Assembly: GCA_965242855.1 (NCBI GenBank)
Contig: OZ251509.1
Span: 992,001 to 1,056,000, forward strand
Direction of reading: 5' to 3'
Origin: WTGU01 sp965242855
GTDB taxonomy: Bacteria > Pseudomonadota > Alphaproteobacteria > UBA828
DNA: 64,000 nucleotides
In this document: positions 28,857-38,330 of the stretch, one piece after another
How positions within the stretch are numbered: position 1 is the first letter of the stretch
How the letters are laid out: each line of letters begins with the position of its first letter
Notes under the pieces: generated by a model
The model's database searches: none
Told to the model about the DNA's origin: nothing
Seen by the model: only the letters and a program-made list of their open reading frames with translations
Translations under genes and position numbers: made by a program

Positions 28857-30784
28857 TGCTCCTCTACGCCGCGCCCATCTTCCTGCCGCTCTTCGGGGCG
28901 GCGCTTGCCGGCCTGTTTGGCCGCACCATCGGCGCCCGCGCGTCGCAGATCGCGACCTGCGGTGCCATGGGCGCGGCCGCCGTGCTCTCCGTCGTCGTCT
29001 TCAACGAAGTGGTGCTGCAAGGCGAAGTCGCGACGATCACGCTGTTCGACTGGTTCAGCTCGGGCGATCTCGACGTAGACTGGCTGCTCCGGTTCGACGA
29101 ATTGACCGCGGTCATGGTTTTCGTGGTCTGCGTCGTCTCGTTCCTGATCCACGTCTATTCGATCGGCTACATGGCGCACGACCCGCACGTGCCGCGCTTC
29201 TTCGCCTATCTTTCACTCTTCACCTTCTTCATGCTGGCGCTGGTTACCGCCGATAACTTCCTGCAGATGTTCTTCGGCTGGGAGGGAGTCGGTCTCGTTT
29301 CCTATCTGTTGATAGGCTTCTGGTACCGCCGGCCGGCGGCGAACGCAGCGGCGATCAAAGCGTTCCTCGTGAATCGGGTGGGTGATTTCGGCTTCGCCCT
29401 CGGCATTCTCGCGATCTTCCTCATGTTCGATACCGTCTCGTTCGACGCGGTATTCGCCGGCGCGCACTCAATGGTAGACGCGGAGCTCACTTTCCTCGGT
29501 CATTCCTTCGATTTCCTGGAGGTCGCCTGCATCCTGCTCTTCGTCGGCGCCATGGGAAAGTCGGCGCAATTCCTGTTGCACACTTGGCTACCCGACGCGA
29601 TGGAAGGGCCGACGCCGGTCTCCGCCCTGATCCACGCCGCGACCATGGTGACCGCTGGCGTCTTCATGGTGGCGCGGCTGTCGCCCATCTTCGAATATGC
29701 GCCCATCGCGCTCGCGGTCGTCACTTTCTTCGGCGCGACCACCGCGATCTTTGCCGCGACGGTCGCGATCACCCAGACCGACATCAAGCGGGTGATCGCC
29801 TATTCGACGTGCAGCCAGCTCGGCTACATGTTTTTCGCCTGCGGCGTTTCGGCCTATTCGGCAGGTATCTTCCATCTGACAACGCATGCGTTTTTCAAGG
29901 CGCTCCTTTTCCTGGGCGCTGGCGCGGTGATCCACGCCATGTCGGACGAGCAGGACATGCGCAAGATGGGCGGCATCTGGCGGGCGATCCCGCTGACCTA
30001 CGCGCTGATGTGGATCGGCAGTCTGGCGCTCGCCGGAATCTTCCCCTTCGCCGGGTTCTTCTCGAAGGATATCATCCTGGAATCGGCGTTCGCCGCGCAT
30101 ACCGGGCTCGGCACCTACGCCTTCGGACTCGGCATTCTCGCGGCGTTTCTGACGGCGTTCTATTCCTGGCGGCTACTATTCATGACCTTCCACGGCCGGC
30201 CGCGGGCCGACGAGAGGGTGATGGCGCATGTCCACGAGGTGCCGCCGGTCATGTGGATCCCGCTCATCGGTCTCGCGATCGGTGCCATCGCGATCGGCTA
30301 CTTGATGCTGCCGATGGTGAGCGCCGATGTCGATTTCTGGGGCACGTCGATCCTCGTGCTACCGACTCACACCGCCCTCGAGGAGGCACACCACGTCGCG
30401 TTCTGGGTCAAGGCGCTGCCCATGGCGGTCGGCGTGCTCGGAATCGCCGGCGCGTATCTGTTCTACGTATTGCGGCCGGAATGGCCCGCTCTCGCGGCGG
30501 CGCGGGCGCAACCCGTCTATCTGTTCCTGCGCAACAAGTGGTATTTCGACGAACTCTACGATGTCCTCTTCGTGCGGCCCGCGAAATATCTCGGACGCAA
30601 CCTCTGGAAGCAGGGCGACGGCGCCGTGATCGACGGCATCGGGCCGGACGGTCTCGCCGCGGCGACGCTTGCGGTGGCGCGCCGCGCGGTGAGGCTCCAA
30701 TCCGGTTACATCTATCACTACGCCTTTGCGATGCTGCTCGGGCTCGCGGCCATCGTCACCTGGTACTTGGTCGCCCGCGCGTGA
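28856..30784 (+). CDS. nuoL: NADH-quinone oxidoreductase subunit L
   Basis: NuoL is the distal antiporter-like proton pump with the long lateral helix. The 642-residue product shows MFFGWEGVGLVSYLLIGFW, KSAQFLLHTWLPDAMEGPTPVSALIHAATMV-type helix 7-8 sequence with the key Lys, and FFKALLFLGAGAVIHAM. About 14-16 hydrophobic helices are apparent. It is part of the unbroken nuoA-N series. Confidence 0.96.
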   Translation: MLLYAAPIFLPLFGAALAGLFGRTIGARASQIATCGAMGAAAVLSVVVFNEVVLQGEVATITLFDWFSSGDLDVDWLLRFDELTAVMVFVVCVVSFLIHVYSIGYMAHDPHVPRFFAYLSLFTFFMLALVTADNFLQMFFGWEGVGLVSYLLIGFWYRRPAANAAAIKAFLVNRVGDFGFALGILAIFLMFDTVSFDAVFAGAHSMVDAELTFLGHSFDFLEVACILLFVGAMGKSAQFLLHTWLPDAMEGPTPVSALIHAATMVTAGVFMVARLSPIFEYAPIALAVVTFFGATTAIFAATVAITQTDIKRVIAYSTCSQLGYMFFACGVSAYSAGIFHLTTHAFFKALLFLGAGAVIHAMSDEQDMRKMGGIWRAIPLTYALMWIGSLALAGIFPFAGFFSKDIILESAFAAHTGLGTYAFGLGILAAFLTAFYSWRLLFMTFHGRPRADERVMAHVHEVPPVMWIPLIGLAIGAIAIGYLMLPMVSADVDFWGTSILVLPTHTALEEAHHVAFWVKALPMAVGVLGIAGAYLFYVLRPEWPALAAARAQPVYLFLRNKWYFDELYDVLFVRPAKYLGRNLWKQGDGAVIDGIGPDGLAAATLAVARRAVRLQSGYIYHYAFAMLLGLAAIVTWYLVARA

Positions 30785-30788
30785 CGCC

Positions 30789-32330
30789 ATGACCGGTTGG
30801 CCCATCCTCTCCACGGTCACATTCCTGCCGCTGGTCGGCGTCGCCTTTGTCCTGATGATCCGCGGCGACGAGGCGCAGGTCGCGGCCAATTCCCGCCATG
30901 TTGCGCTCTGGACCTCAGTGGTCACGTTCGCGCTTTCGATCCTCCTGATCGCCGATTTCGATACCTCGACCGCGGCGTTCCAGTTCGTCGAGTGGGTTCC
31001 GTGGTTAGCCGAGCACAATATCGGCTACCACCTGGGGGTGGACGGGATATCGGTTTTTTTCCTGGTCCTGACCACCTTCCTCGTCCCGATCTGCATCCTC
31101 GCCTCGTGGGAGGCGATCACGACACGGGTGCGCGAGTTCATGATCGCGTTCCTCGTCATGGAAACGCTGATGGTCGGCGTCTTCTGTTCCCTCGATTTCG
31201 TGATGTTCTACATCTTCTTCGAGGGCCAGCTGATTCCGATGTTCCTGATCATCGGCGTCTGGGGCGGTGTGCGGCGGGTCTACTCGGCGTTCAAGTTCTT
31301 CCTTTATACGCTGGTCGGCTCGGTGCTGTTTCTGCTGGCAATCCTTTTCATGTACCTTGCCGCTGGCACCACCGACATCCCCACTCTGCTGGCCTACGAT
31401 TTCGCGCCGGCGGTGCAGACGTGGCTCTGGCTCGCCCTGTTCGCGTCGTTCGCCGTGAAGCTCCCGATGTGGCCATTCCATACCTGGCTTCCGGACGCTC
31501 ATGTGGAAGCGCCGACCGCAGGATCGGTGATCCTCGCAGGCATCCTCCTGAAAATGGGGGGCTACGGCTTCCTCCGCTTCTCGCTGCCGATGCTGCCGGA
31601 CGCGAGTGCCTTCTTCGTCCCCTTCGTCTATTCGCTGAGCGTGGTGGCGATCGTCTACACCTCGCTGGTGGCGCTCATGCAGGAGGACATGAAGAAGCTG
31701 ATCGCCTATTCCTCGGTCGCTCATATGGGCATCGTCACGATCGGCATTTTCACCTTCACCGGTCAGGGGATCGAGGGTGGCATCATTCAGATGCTGAGCC
31801 ATGGCATCGTGTCGGCCGCGCTGTTCCTCTGCGTCGGCGTGGTTTACGACCGCACCCATAGTCGCGAGATCGCCCATTACGGCGGGCTCGTGCACCGGAT
31901 GCCGGTCTATGCGGCAGTCTTCATGGTGTTCACCCTGGCCGCGATCGGCCTGCCCGGCACCAGCGGTTTCGTTGGCGAATTCATGGTGTTGGTGGGCGCC
32001 TTCCAGTCGAACACCTGGGTTGCCGTGCTGGCGTTGACCGGCGTGATCCTGGGCGCCGCCTACATGCTCTGGCTCTATCGGCGGGTGATCTTCGGCGAGA
32101 TGACCCGCGAGGACCTCAAGTCGATCACCGACCTCAACTGGCGTGAGACGGGCATCTTCGTGCCCCTGGTCTCGCTGGCGCTGGTCCTCGGTCTCTATCC
32201 CGAGCCCTTTCTCGAAATCCTGCACGTCTCGGTCGAGAACCTGATCGCGCAGACCAACGGCGCACCGGATCTGCCGGTTGCGTCGGCACCCGCGGCCGGA
32301 TCATTGCCCGTGCTCGCGGTGCTGAAATAG
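30789..32330 (+). CDS. nuoM: NADH-quinone oxidoreductase subunit M
   Basis: NuoM is the second antiporter-like pump of complex I. The 513-residue product shows FYIFFEGQLIPMFLIIGVWG with the conserved Glu, FAVKLPMWPFHTWLPDAHVEAPT with the key Lys, and KKLIAYSSVAHMG. The ATG at 30789 (MTGWPILS) is taken; an earlier frame start lies inside nuoL. Confidence 0.97.
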   Translation: MTGWPILSTVTFLPLVGVAFVLMIRGDEAQVAANSRHVALWTSVVTFALSILLIADFDTSTAAFQFVEWVPWLAEHNIGYHLGVDGISVFFLVLTTFLVPICILASWEAITTRVREFMIAFLVMETLMVGVFCSLDFVMFYIFFEGQLIPMFLIIGVWGGVRRVYSAFKFFLYTLVGSVLFLLAILFMYLAAGTTDIPTLLAYDFAPAVQTWLWLALFASFAVKLPMWPFHTWLPDAHVEAPTAGSVILAGILLKMGGYGFLRFSLPMLPDASAFFVPFVYSLSVVAIVYTSLVALMQEDMKKLIAYSSVAHMGIVTIGIFTFTGQGIEGGIIQMLSHGIVSAALFLCVGVVYDRTHSREIAHYGGLVHRMPVYAAVFMVFTLAAIGLPGTSGFVGEFMVLVGAFQSNTWVAVLALTGVILGAAYMLWLYRRVIFGEMTREDLKSITDLNWRETGIFVPLVSLALVLGLYPEPFLEILHVSVENLIAQTNGAPDLPVASAPAAGSLPVLAVLK

Positions 32331-32341
32331 GGGCGTGGGCG

Positions 32342-33802
32342 ATGGAGCCTTTCGTCGAGCCGCGCTATCTGCCCGCTCTGCCAGAGCTGTTTCTCGCCGG
32401 CGCCTCGGTCGCGCTGCTGATGGCCGGCGTCTTCGCCGGCGACCGGTCGACGCGGCTTCTGACTTGGTTCTCCTGCGCCGCGATGGGCATCGCCTTCGTC
32501 ATGGTGCTGGCGTTGCCGGACGAGAGGACGACAACCTTCTTCGGCCTGTTCGTGACGGACAGCTTTGCCGCCTTCATGAAGTGTCTGGTGCTGGTGGGCG
32601 CGGCCGTCACGCTGATCGCGGGCCTGGGGTATGTCCGGCGGGAGGGGATGAGCCGCTTCGAGTTCCCCGTGCTGATCGTCTTCGCGACTCTCGGCATGTT
32701 GCTGATGATCTCCGCGAACGATCTGGTCGCACTCTATGTCGGGCTCGAATTGCAGAGCCTCTCGCTCTACATCGTCGCCGCCTTCCGCCGCGATTCTCTG
32801 CGTTCGACCGAAGCCGGTCTCAAATATTTCGTGCTCGGCGCGATCTCCTCCGGGCTCCTGCTTTACGGTTGTTCCATGGTCTACGGCTTCACCGGCGTGA
32901 CCGGCTTCGAGCCAATCGCGACCGCACTGACTGGGACCGTTCTGCTCAATGCGGCGGCCGAGATCGGCGTCCTGATCGGTCTCGTCTTCATCGCCGCCGC
33001 GCTCGCCTTCAAGGTCTCGGCCGTGCCGTTCCACATGTGGACGCCGGACGTTTACGAAGGCGCGCCGACGCCGGTGACAGCCTTCTTCGCCGCGGCTCCC
33101 AAGGTTGCCGCGATGGCGCTGCTGCTGCGCGTCCTGCTCGGCCCGTTCCACGCGCTCGCCGGCCAGTGGGATCAGATCGTGATTTTCGTCTCGATCGCGT
33201 CGATGGTGCTCGGCGCTTTCGCCGCGATCGGCCAGCGGAACATCAAGAGGTTGATGGCCTACAGTTCGATCGGCCATGTGGGCTATGCGCTCGTCGGCTT
33301 GGCGGCCGGAACGCCCGAGGGGGTGCGGGGTGTTCTCGTCTACATGGCGCTCTATATGGTCATGACGCTGGGCGGATTCGCCTGCATCCTCGCCATGCGC
33401 CATCGCGGCCGGATGGTCGAGGAAATCGGCGACCTCGCAGGGCTTTCCAAGACCAACCCGTCGATGGCGCTGGCGCTCGCGATCTTCATGTTCTCCATGG
33501 CCGGGATCCCACCGCTCGCCGGTTTCTTCGGCAAGCTCTACGTCTTCCTGGCGGCGGTGGAGGAGGGGCTTTACGGCCTCGCCATCGTCGGCGTACTGGC
33601 GAGCGTTGTCGGGGCCTACTACTACATCCGGATCGTCAAGGTGATGTATTTCGACAAGCCGATAGAGGCGCTCGATCGCCCGATCGGGCTCGAGCTTTCC
33701 ACCGTGCTCGCGGGTGCCGGCATCGTCACGCTCTTCTTCTTCGCCTATCCCGGCCCGATCCTGACGGGTGCCGAGGCGGCCGCTGCGGCGCTCGTCCCCT
33801 GA
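32342..33802 (+). CDS. nuoN: NADH-quinone oxidoreductase subunit N
   Basis: NuoN is the third antiporter-like pump, next to NuoK. The 486-residue product shows LYVGLELQSLSLYIVAAF, AFKVSAVPFHMWTPDVYEG and NIKRLMAYSSIGHVGYALVG. It closes the operon 11 bp after nuoM, and birA follows 18 bp later, so the downstream genes may ride on the same transcript. Confidence 0.97.
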   Translation: MEPFVEPRYLPALPELFLAGASVALLMAGVFAGDRSTRLLTWFSCAAMGIAFVMVLALPDERTTTFFGLFVTDSFAAFMKCLVLVGAAVTLIAGLGYVRREGMSRFEFPVLIVFATLGMLLMISANDLVALYVGLELQSLSLYIVAAFRRDSLRSTEAGLKYFVLGAISSGLLLYGCSMVYGFTGVTGFEPIATALTGTVLLNAAAEIGVLIGLVFIAAALAFKVSAVPFHMWTPDVYEGAPTPVTAFFAAAPKVAAMALLLRVLLGPFHALAGQWDQIVIFVSIASMVLGAFAAIGQRNIKRLMAYSSIGHVGYALVGLAAGTPEGVRGVLVYMALYMVMTLGGFACILAMRHRGRMVEEIGDLAGLSKTNPSMALALAIFMFSMAGIPPLAGFFGKLYVFLAAVEEGLYGLAIVGVLASVVGAYYYIRIVKVMYFDKPIEALDRPIGLELSTVLAGAGIVTLFFFAYPGPILTGAEAAAAALVP

Positions 33803-33820
33803 TTCGGGTCGGTCGCGCGC

Positions 33821-34603
33821 ATGGCGAAGATCGCGCTGCCTCCGGGCTTTTCGCTCGTCGCCCTCGACGAGGCAGGAAGCACCAACGACGAGGCGAAGGC
33901 GCGCGCGGCGGAAGGCGCACCCGACGGCACCGTGGTCTGGGCGCGCCGCCAGCGGGCTGGCCGCGGTCGCCGGGGGCGAGCTTGGCATTCGCCGCCGGGC
34001 AACCTCTTCCTCTCCGTCGTCCTCCGCCCGGCCTGCGAGGCGCGCTCGGTCGCGCAGCTCTCCTTCGTCGCGGCGCTGGCGGCGGCCGATCTCGTGGATG
34101 GCCTGCTGCCCGGCTGCCAAGCGCGCTGTAAGTGGCCGAACGACGTGCTCGTGGACGGCGGCAAGATCGGCGGAATCCTGCTGGAATCCGCCTTGGGTCC
34201 GAGGCGACGGGTCGATTGGGTGGTCCTCGGCATCGGCGTCAACCTCGTCCAGCATCCCGGACTGGGCGCGCCGCGGCCCTCCGCGAGTCTGGCCGGCGCC
34301 GGCGCGGCGCCGCTCGCGCCCGAGGAAGCGCTGCCCCGCCTCCTTGTCGCGCTGGCCCGACGGCGCGCCGACTGGTACGCGCGCGGTTTCACCGGCATCA
34401 GGTCGGCATGGCTCGCCCGCGCCTACGGGCTCGGCGAGTCGATCACCATCGTGAACGGCGGCCGGCGCCACATCGGGCTCTTCGAGGGGCTCGACGCGGA
34501 CGGCGCGCTGGTGCTGGTGGGGGAAGACGCGGTGCGGCGCCGCCTCGCCGCAGGCGAGGTCTTCTTCGGGGGAGCGGGGACGGCCCATGCTGCTTGCCAT
34601 TGA
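33821..34603 (+). CDS. birA: Biotin--[acetyl-CoA-carboxylase] ligase (group I, no HTH domain)
   Basis: BirA biotinylates the BCCP subunit of acetyl-CoA carboxylase. The 260-residue product contains STNDEAKARA, the biotinyl-AMP loop AGRGRRGRAWHSPPGNLF, and KWPNDVLVDGGKIGGILLE. It lacks the N-terminal winged helix, so it is the monofunctional group I type and not a repressor. nuoN-birA-coaX-rnj order is a common alphaproteobacterial arrangement. It overlaps coaX by 17 bp. Confidence 0.94.
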   Translation: MAKIALPPGFSLVALDEAGSTNDEAKARAAEGAPDGTVVWARRQRAGRGRRGRAWHSPPGNLFLSVVLRPACEARSVAQLSFVAALAAADLVDGLLPGCQARCKWPNDVLVDGGKIGGILLESALGPRRRVDWVVLGIGVNLVQHPGLGAPRPSASLAGAGAAPLAPEEALPRLLVALARRRADWYARGFTGIRSAWLARAYGLGESITIVNGGRRHIGLFEGLDADGALVLVGEDAVRRRLAAGEVFFGGAGTAHAACH

Positions 34604-36575
34604 CGCCGGCAACACCAACACCGTCTTCGCCGTGTTCGATGGCGACGAGGGCGAGTCCCCGCTCGGTCGGTGGCGCGCCATGACCGATTCGCGCCGGACG
34701 GGCGACGAATATGCCGTCTGGCTGGACCATCTCCTGGGGCAGGCGGGCGTCAGGCTCGCCGATATCGACGAGGCGATCATCTCGACCGTGGTGCCGCAGG
34801 GGCTCGACGCGCTCGAAGCACTGTGCGCCGATCATTGCCGCTGTGCGGCGCGAGTCGTTGGCGCGCCGGGGGTCGATCTCGGCATCGACGTCAATGTGCC
34901 GAGGCCCGACGAGGTGGGTGCCGATCGCCTGGTCAACGCCGTGGGCGCCCATGTCCACCATCCCGGCGCGCTGATCGTCGTCGATTTCGGCACCGCGACC
35001 ACGTTCGATTCCGTGAGCGCGACGGGGGCCTACGAGGGCGGTATCATCGCCCCCGGCGTCACGCTCTCGCTGGAGGCGCTGCATCGGGCGGCGGCGCAAT
35101 TGCCGCGCATCGCGGTCGTCAAGCCGCCCGCGGTGATCGGCCGCGCCACGGTGCCGGCGATGCAGTCCGGTATCTACTGGGGTTATGTCGGGCTGGTCGA
35201 GGGCATCGTCGCGCGCATGGAGGCCGAGATCGGCGCGCCCGCGACGACGATCGCGACCGGCGGACTCGCCGGCCTTTTCGGCGCTGCCACGCCCATGATC
35301 GACGCGGTCGATCCCGATCTCACCATACGCGGCCTGCGGGAGGTCCACCGCCGCAACCGTCTCAACATCCCCACCGTCGTCGGTGCCCGCGGGAGCCAGC
35401 CCATGGGCACCAGGCGTGAGAAGCGGACCTCCGATGTCGCGCTTGCCCGCTGCGAGGGGGAGGACTGCGGCATCATGATCGAGGTGCGCCTGGATCGGCG
35501 GGGGGCGAAGCGCCGGTATTGCGCGGCCTGCAAGAAGAAGCGCCGGCGGGAGGTGCTCAGGATAGCGCAGCGAGGATTACCTCCACCCAGCCTGAAGACC
35601 GACCTCACAGAGACCAGCATGACCCGGAATACCGCCCCTCTGCCACCCACAGACGAAGACGCCGAGGCGAAGCGGTTCGCCATTCCCGAACGTCGCCCCT
35701 TGAAGGGGCGGGACCAGGGATGGACCGTTGCCGACTTCGAGGACATGGCCTACCTCGAGGAGTATCTGGGGCGAGCTGAGCATCAGTTCGCCTATACCAT
35801 GGCGGACCAGCCCCACTACTACACGTTGGCCAAGAAGCACTGGAGGTCCCAGGACGCCTTCGACGAGGTGGTCGCCGTCGTGAAGCGCCAGCTTCGGGAG
35901 CAGGAGAAGTACCGAGGCCACTGGTACAGCAGGCTGCGTCTGAACGGCTACAAGCACTGGCTGATGTCCGCCACCCCCATCCTGATCAACAGGGCTCCGA
36001 TCGAGTACATCGATACCTGGCTGCCGCACGCTGCCGCCTACGAGGCGGCATTCTCCACCGAGGAGGACGCCCAGGAGCATAAGGATCTGTTCAGGGGCCT
36101 GGGCATCAAGACCGGCTACAGCGTCCTGGACATCGGCTGCGGCACAGGCCTGCTGGTCGACTGGGTCTGGGATGACATCCGGCCGGAGGTCTACACCGGC
36201 ATCGACATCAGCCTGGGCATGCTGGGCGTGTTCCGTGAGAAGCACCAGGGCTACAGGGACCGACTGATCCGCACATCCTTCGAGGACTTCTGGACCCCCC
36301 GCAAGTTCGACAGGATAGTCGCCATGAACGGCGTGGGTAGCTACTTCAGGGACCCGGCCCTCCTGGTGGCCAAGTGCTCGTGGCTTCTGAAGCCGGACGG
36401 CGAGGCGATCATCTCGTACCACCGGCCGGGCAAGCCCGTCAGGAGTGTCACGCGCCCGGGCCTCACGGAGCCGGAGCCCCCACGGTACCTGATACCGCCC
36501 GAGCAGGACAATCCCCGTGTGACCCACGAGACGGGTGACTGGTACACCCACGTGCGCATCCGGCCGAAGGCTTGA
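34587..36575 (+). CDS. coaX: Type III pantothenate kinase fused in frame to phage-like zinc ribbon and methyltransferase
   Basis: Residues 1 to about 260 are a typical type III pantothenate kinase: phosphate loop LAIDAGNTNT, GADRLVNAVGA, VVDFGTATTFD and the C-terminal DPDLTIRGLREVHRRNR where the family normally ends. It phosphorylates pantothenate, first step of CoA synthesis. No stop follows; the frame continues for about 390 residues with a four-Cys zinc ribbon (Cys289, 294, 312, 315) and a class I SAM methyltransferase (motif I VLDIGCGTGLL near 513). The appended DNA uses AGG, CCA and ACA codons more than its neighbours. It may be a true fusion, an insertion at the coaX 3' end with internal starts at 35403 or 35619, or an assembly chimera. 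The kinase call is secure. Confidence 0.88.
   Translation: MLLAIDAGNTNTVFAVFDGDEGESPLGRWRAMTDSRRTGDEYAVWLDHLLGQAGVRLADIDEAIISTVVPQGLDALEALCADHCRCAARVVGAPGVDLGIDVNVPRPDEVGADRLVNAVGAHVHHPGALIVVDFGTATTFDSVSATGAYEGGIIAPGVTLSLEALHRAAAQLPRIAVVKPPAVIGRATVPAMQSGIYWGYVGLVEGIVARMEAEIGAPATTIATGGLAGLFGAATPMIDAVDPDLTIRGLREVHRRNRLNIPTVVGARGSQPMGTRREKRTSDVALARCEGEDCGIMIEVRLDRRGAKRRYCAACKKKRRREVLRIAQRGLPPPSLKTDLTETSMTRNTAPLPPTDEDAEAKRFAIPERRPLKGRDQGWTVADFEDMAYLEEYLGRAEHQFAYTMADQPHYYTLAKKHWRSQDAFDEVVAVVKRQLREQEKYRGHWYSRLRLNGYKHWLMSATPILINRAPIEYIDTWLPHAAAYEAAFSTEEDAQEHKDLFRGLGIKTGYSVLDIGCGTGLLVDWVWDDIRPEVYTGIDISLGMLGVFREKHQGYRDRLIRTSFEDFWTPRKFDRIVAMNGVGSYFRDPALLVAKCSWLLKPDGEAIISYHRPGKPVRSVTRPGLTEPEPPRYLIPPEQDNPRVTHETGDWYTHVRIRPKA
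35403..36575 (+). other. Foreign-looking segment inside the coaX frame: zinc ribbon plus SAM methyltransferase
   Basis: An internal ATG at 35403, with GGGAG 9 bp upstream, begins MGTRREKRTSDVALARCEGE, a ~70-residue basic protein with a C-x4-C/C-x2-C zinc ribbon. A second in-frame ATG at 35619 begins the methyltransferase. That protein has an N-terminal region (HYYTLAKKHW, LNGYKHWLMSATPILINRAP) reminiscent of actinophage and other phage methyltransferases, then a Rossmann core: DIGCGTGLL, YTGIDISLGMLG, FDRIVAMNGVGSYF. Substrate is unknown. Shortly after its stop, an ATG at 36588 opens MAYTPIFPHCGSV and stops at the RNase J start, looking like a truncated next gene of the foreign piece. Confidence 0.6.
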
Positions 36576-36637
36576 GCGGGCACCACCATGGCATACACCC
36601 CCATCTTCCCGCACTGCGGCAGCGTGCAAGGCCATCG

Positions 36638-38305
36638 ATGAGCGCGCCGGCGACTCCCGCCATCGCGCCCGATGCGCTCCACTTCCTGCCCCTGGGCGGG
36701 GCCGGCGAGATCGGCATGAATCTCAACCTCTATGCCTGCCAGGGCAAGTGGTTGATGGTCGATCTGGGTATCACCTTCGCCGGCGACGCGCTGCCGGGGA
36801 TCGACGTGGTCATGCCCGACCCGGCGTTCATCGCGGAGCGTCGGGGTGACCTGCTGGCCCTCCTGCTCACCCATGCGCACGAGGATCATCTGGGCGCCGT
36901 CGTCTATCTGTGGCCCCAGCTGCGCTGCCCCGTCTACGCTACGCCGTTCGCCGCGGCGATCCTGCGCGAGAAGCTCCGCGATGCCGGCCTGCTGGCGGAG
37001 GTGCCGCTGACCGAGGTCCCGCTTTCGGGCGCGCTGACCGTGGGGCCGTTCGCCGTGACGTTCATCTCCCTCACCCATTCGATCCCGGAACCGAACGCGC
37101 TGCTCATCGAGACGCCCTACGGGCGCGTGATGCACACCGGCGACTGGAAGATCGACCCCGATCCCCTGGTCGGCGCGCCGCTCGACGAGGCGGCGTTGAG
37201 GCGGGCGGGCGAATCGGGCGTGCTCGCCCTCGTGGGCGATTCCACCAATGCGACCGCCGAAGGGGAATCCGGATCGGAGGCCGACGTCCGCACCACGCTC
37301 GCGGCGCTGATCGGCGCGTGCGAACGGGGCGTCGCCGTCACGCTCTTCGCCTCCAACGTCGCGCGGCTCGAGTCGGTGGCCCTGGCGGCGCGCGAAGCGA
37401 GGCGGGAGCCGGTGCTGGTGGGGCGCTCGCTGAAGCGTTATGTCCGCGCGGCGCGCGAGGCCGGCTATCTCGACGGCCTCCGGTTTCTGACGGAGGACGA
37501 GGGCGCGGCGCTCCATCGCGAGCAGGCGCTCTATCTCTGCACCGGCTGCCAGGGCGAGCCGCGCGCCGCCATGGCCCGCATCGCCGCGGACAACCACCCG
37601 CGAATCGGCCTTTCGGCGGGTGATACCGTGATCTTTTCGTCGAAGATCATCCCCGGCAACGAGCGCACCATCGGTAACCTGCACAACAGGCTCGTCCGCC
37701 GCGGCGTCGAGGTCGTCACCGAGGCGGAGCAGGGGGTTCACGTGTCGGGCCATCCTTGCCGCGACGAGCTGCGCCGCATGTATCAGTGGGTCAGGCCGCG
37801 CATTGCGGTGCCGGTGCATGGCGAGGCGCGCCACATGGAGGCGCATGCCGCGTTGGCGCGCGCGCTCCAGGTGCCGGAGCCGGTGTTGGTCGAAAACGGC
37901 GATCTGCTGCGGCTGGCGCCCGGTCCGGCCACTGTGGTCGATCGGGCGCATGTCGGCCGGCTCGCCCTCGACGGGAGCCGGCTCGTCGAGACCGGCCACG
38001 CCTCGATCGCCGCGCGGCGGCGATTGATGCAGGACGGTACGGTTGCCGTGTTCGTGGTCGTCGATCGGCGCGGGCGCGTCGTGCTCCCGCCCCGGGTATC
38101 GAGCCAGGGTGTTCTGGACGGCGACGAGGACGCGGCGGCGCTCGCTGCGGCCGTCGAGACGGCCGTGGACGACCTGCCGCCAGCGCGCGCGCGCGACGAG
38201 GCGGCGCTTCGAGAGGCGGTGCGGCTCGCTGTCCGACGCGCGGTCCGCAGGAGCCGTGGGAAGCGTCCGGTGATCGACGTGCAAATCGCGCACCTACCGG
38301 CGTGA
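36638..38305 (+). CDS. rnj: Ribonuclease J
   Basis: RNase J is a metallo-beta-lactamase/beta-CASP enzyme with endo- and 5'-exonuclease activity on mRNA and rRNA. The 555-residue product has the metal motif THAHEDHLGA near residue 83, HTGDWKIDPDP, the beta-CASP stretch GCQGEPRAAMARIA, and VHVSGHP/PVHGEARHME. The ATG at 36638 (MSAPATPAIA) is preferred by family length. Its upstream Shine-Dalgarno sequence is weak (only CAAGG), which may reflect replacement of the natural leader by the foreign DNA next to it. Confidence 0.94.
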   Translation: MSAPATPAIAPDALHFLPLGGAGEIGMNLNLYACQGKWLMVDLGITFAGDALPGIDVVMPDPAFIAERRGDLLALLLTHAHEDHLGAVVYLWPQLRCPVYATPFAAAILREKLRDAGLLAEVPLTEVPLSGALTVGPFAVTFISLTHSIPEPNALLIETPYGRVMHTGDWKIDPDPLVGAPLDEAALRRAGESGVLALVGDSTNATAEGESGSEADVRTTLAALIGACERGVAVTLFASNVARLESVALAAREARREPVLVGRSLKRYVRAAREAGYLDGLRFLTEDEGAALHREQALYLCTGCQGEPRAAMARIAADNHPRIGLSAGDTVIFSSKIIPGNERTIGNLHNRLVRRGVEVVTEAEQGVHVSGHPCRDELRRMYQWVRPRIAVPVHGEARHMEAHAALARALQVPEPVLVENGDLLRLAPGPATVVDRAHVGRLALDGSRLVETGHASIAARRRLMQDGTVAVFVVVDRRGRVVLPPRVSSQGVLDGDEDAAALAAAVETAVDDLPPARARDEAALREAVRLAVRRAVRRSRGKRPVIDVQIAHLPA

Positions 38306-38330
38306 GCCGAGGACCGGGACCGTCGCCGCG

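Noticed and set aside
32195..34780. 861-residue minus-strand open frame antisense to nuoM-nuoN-birA
   Set aside because: Arg/Gly/Asp/His-rich composition without motifs; the opposite strand encodes clear complex I subunits and BirA.
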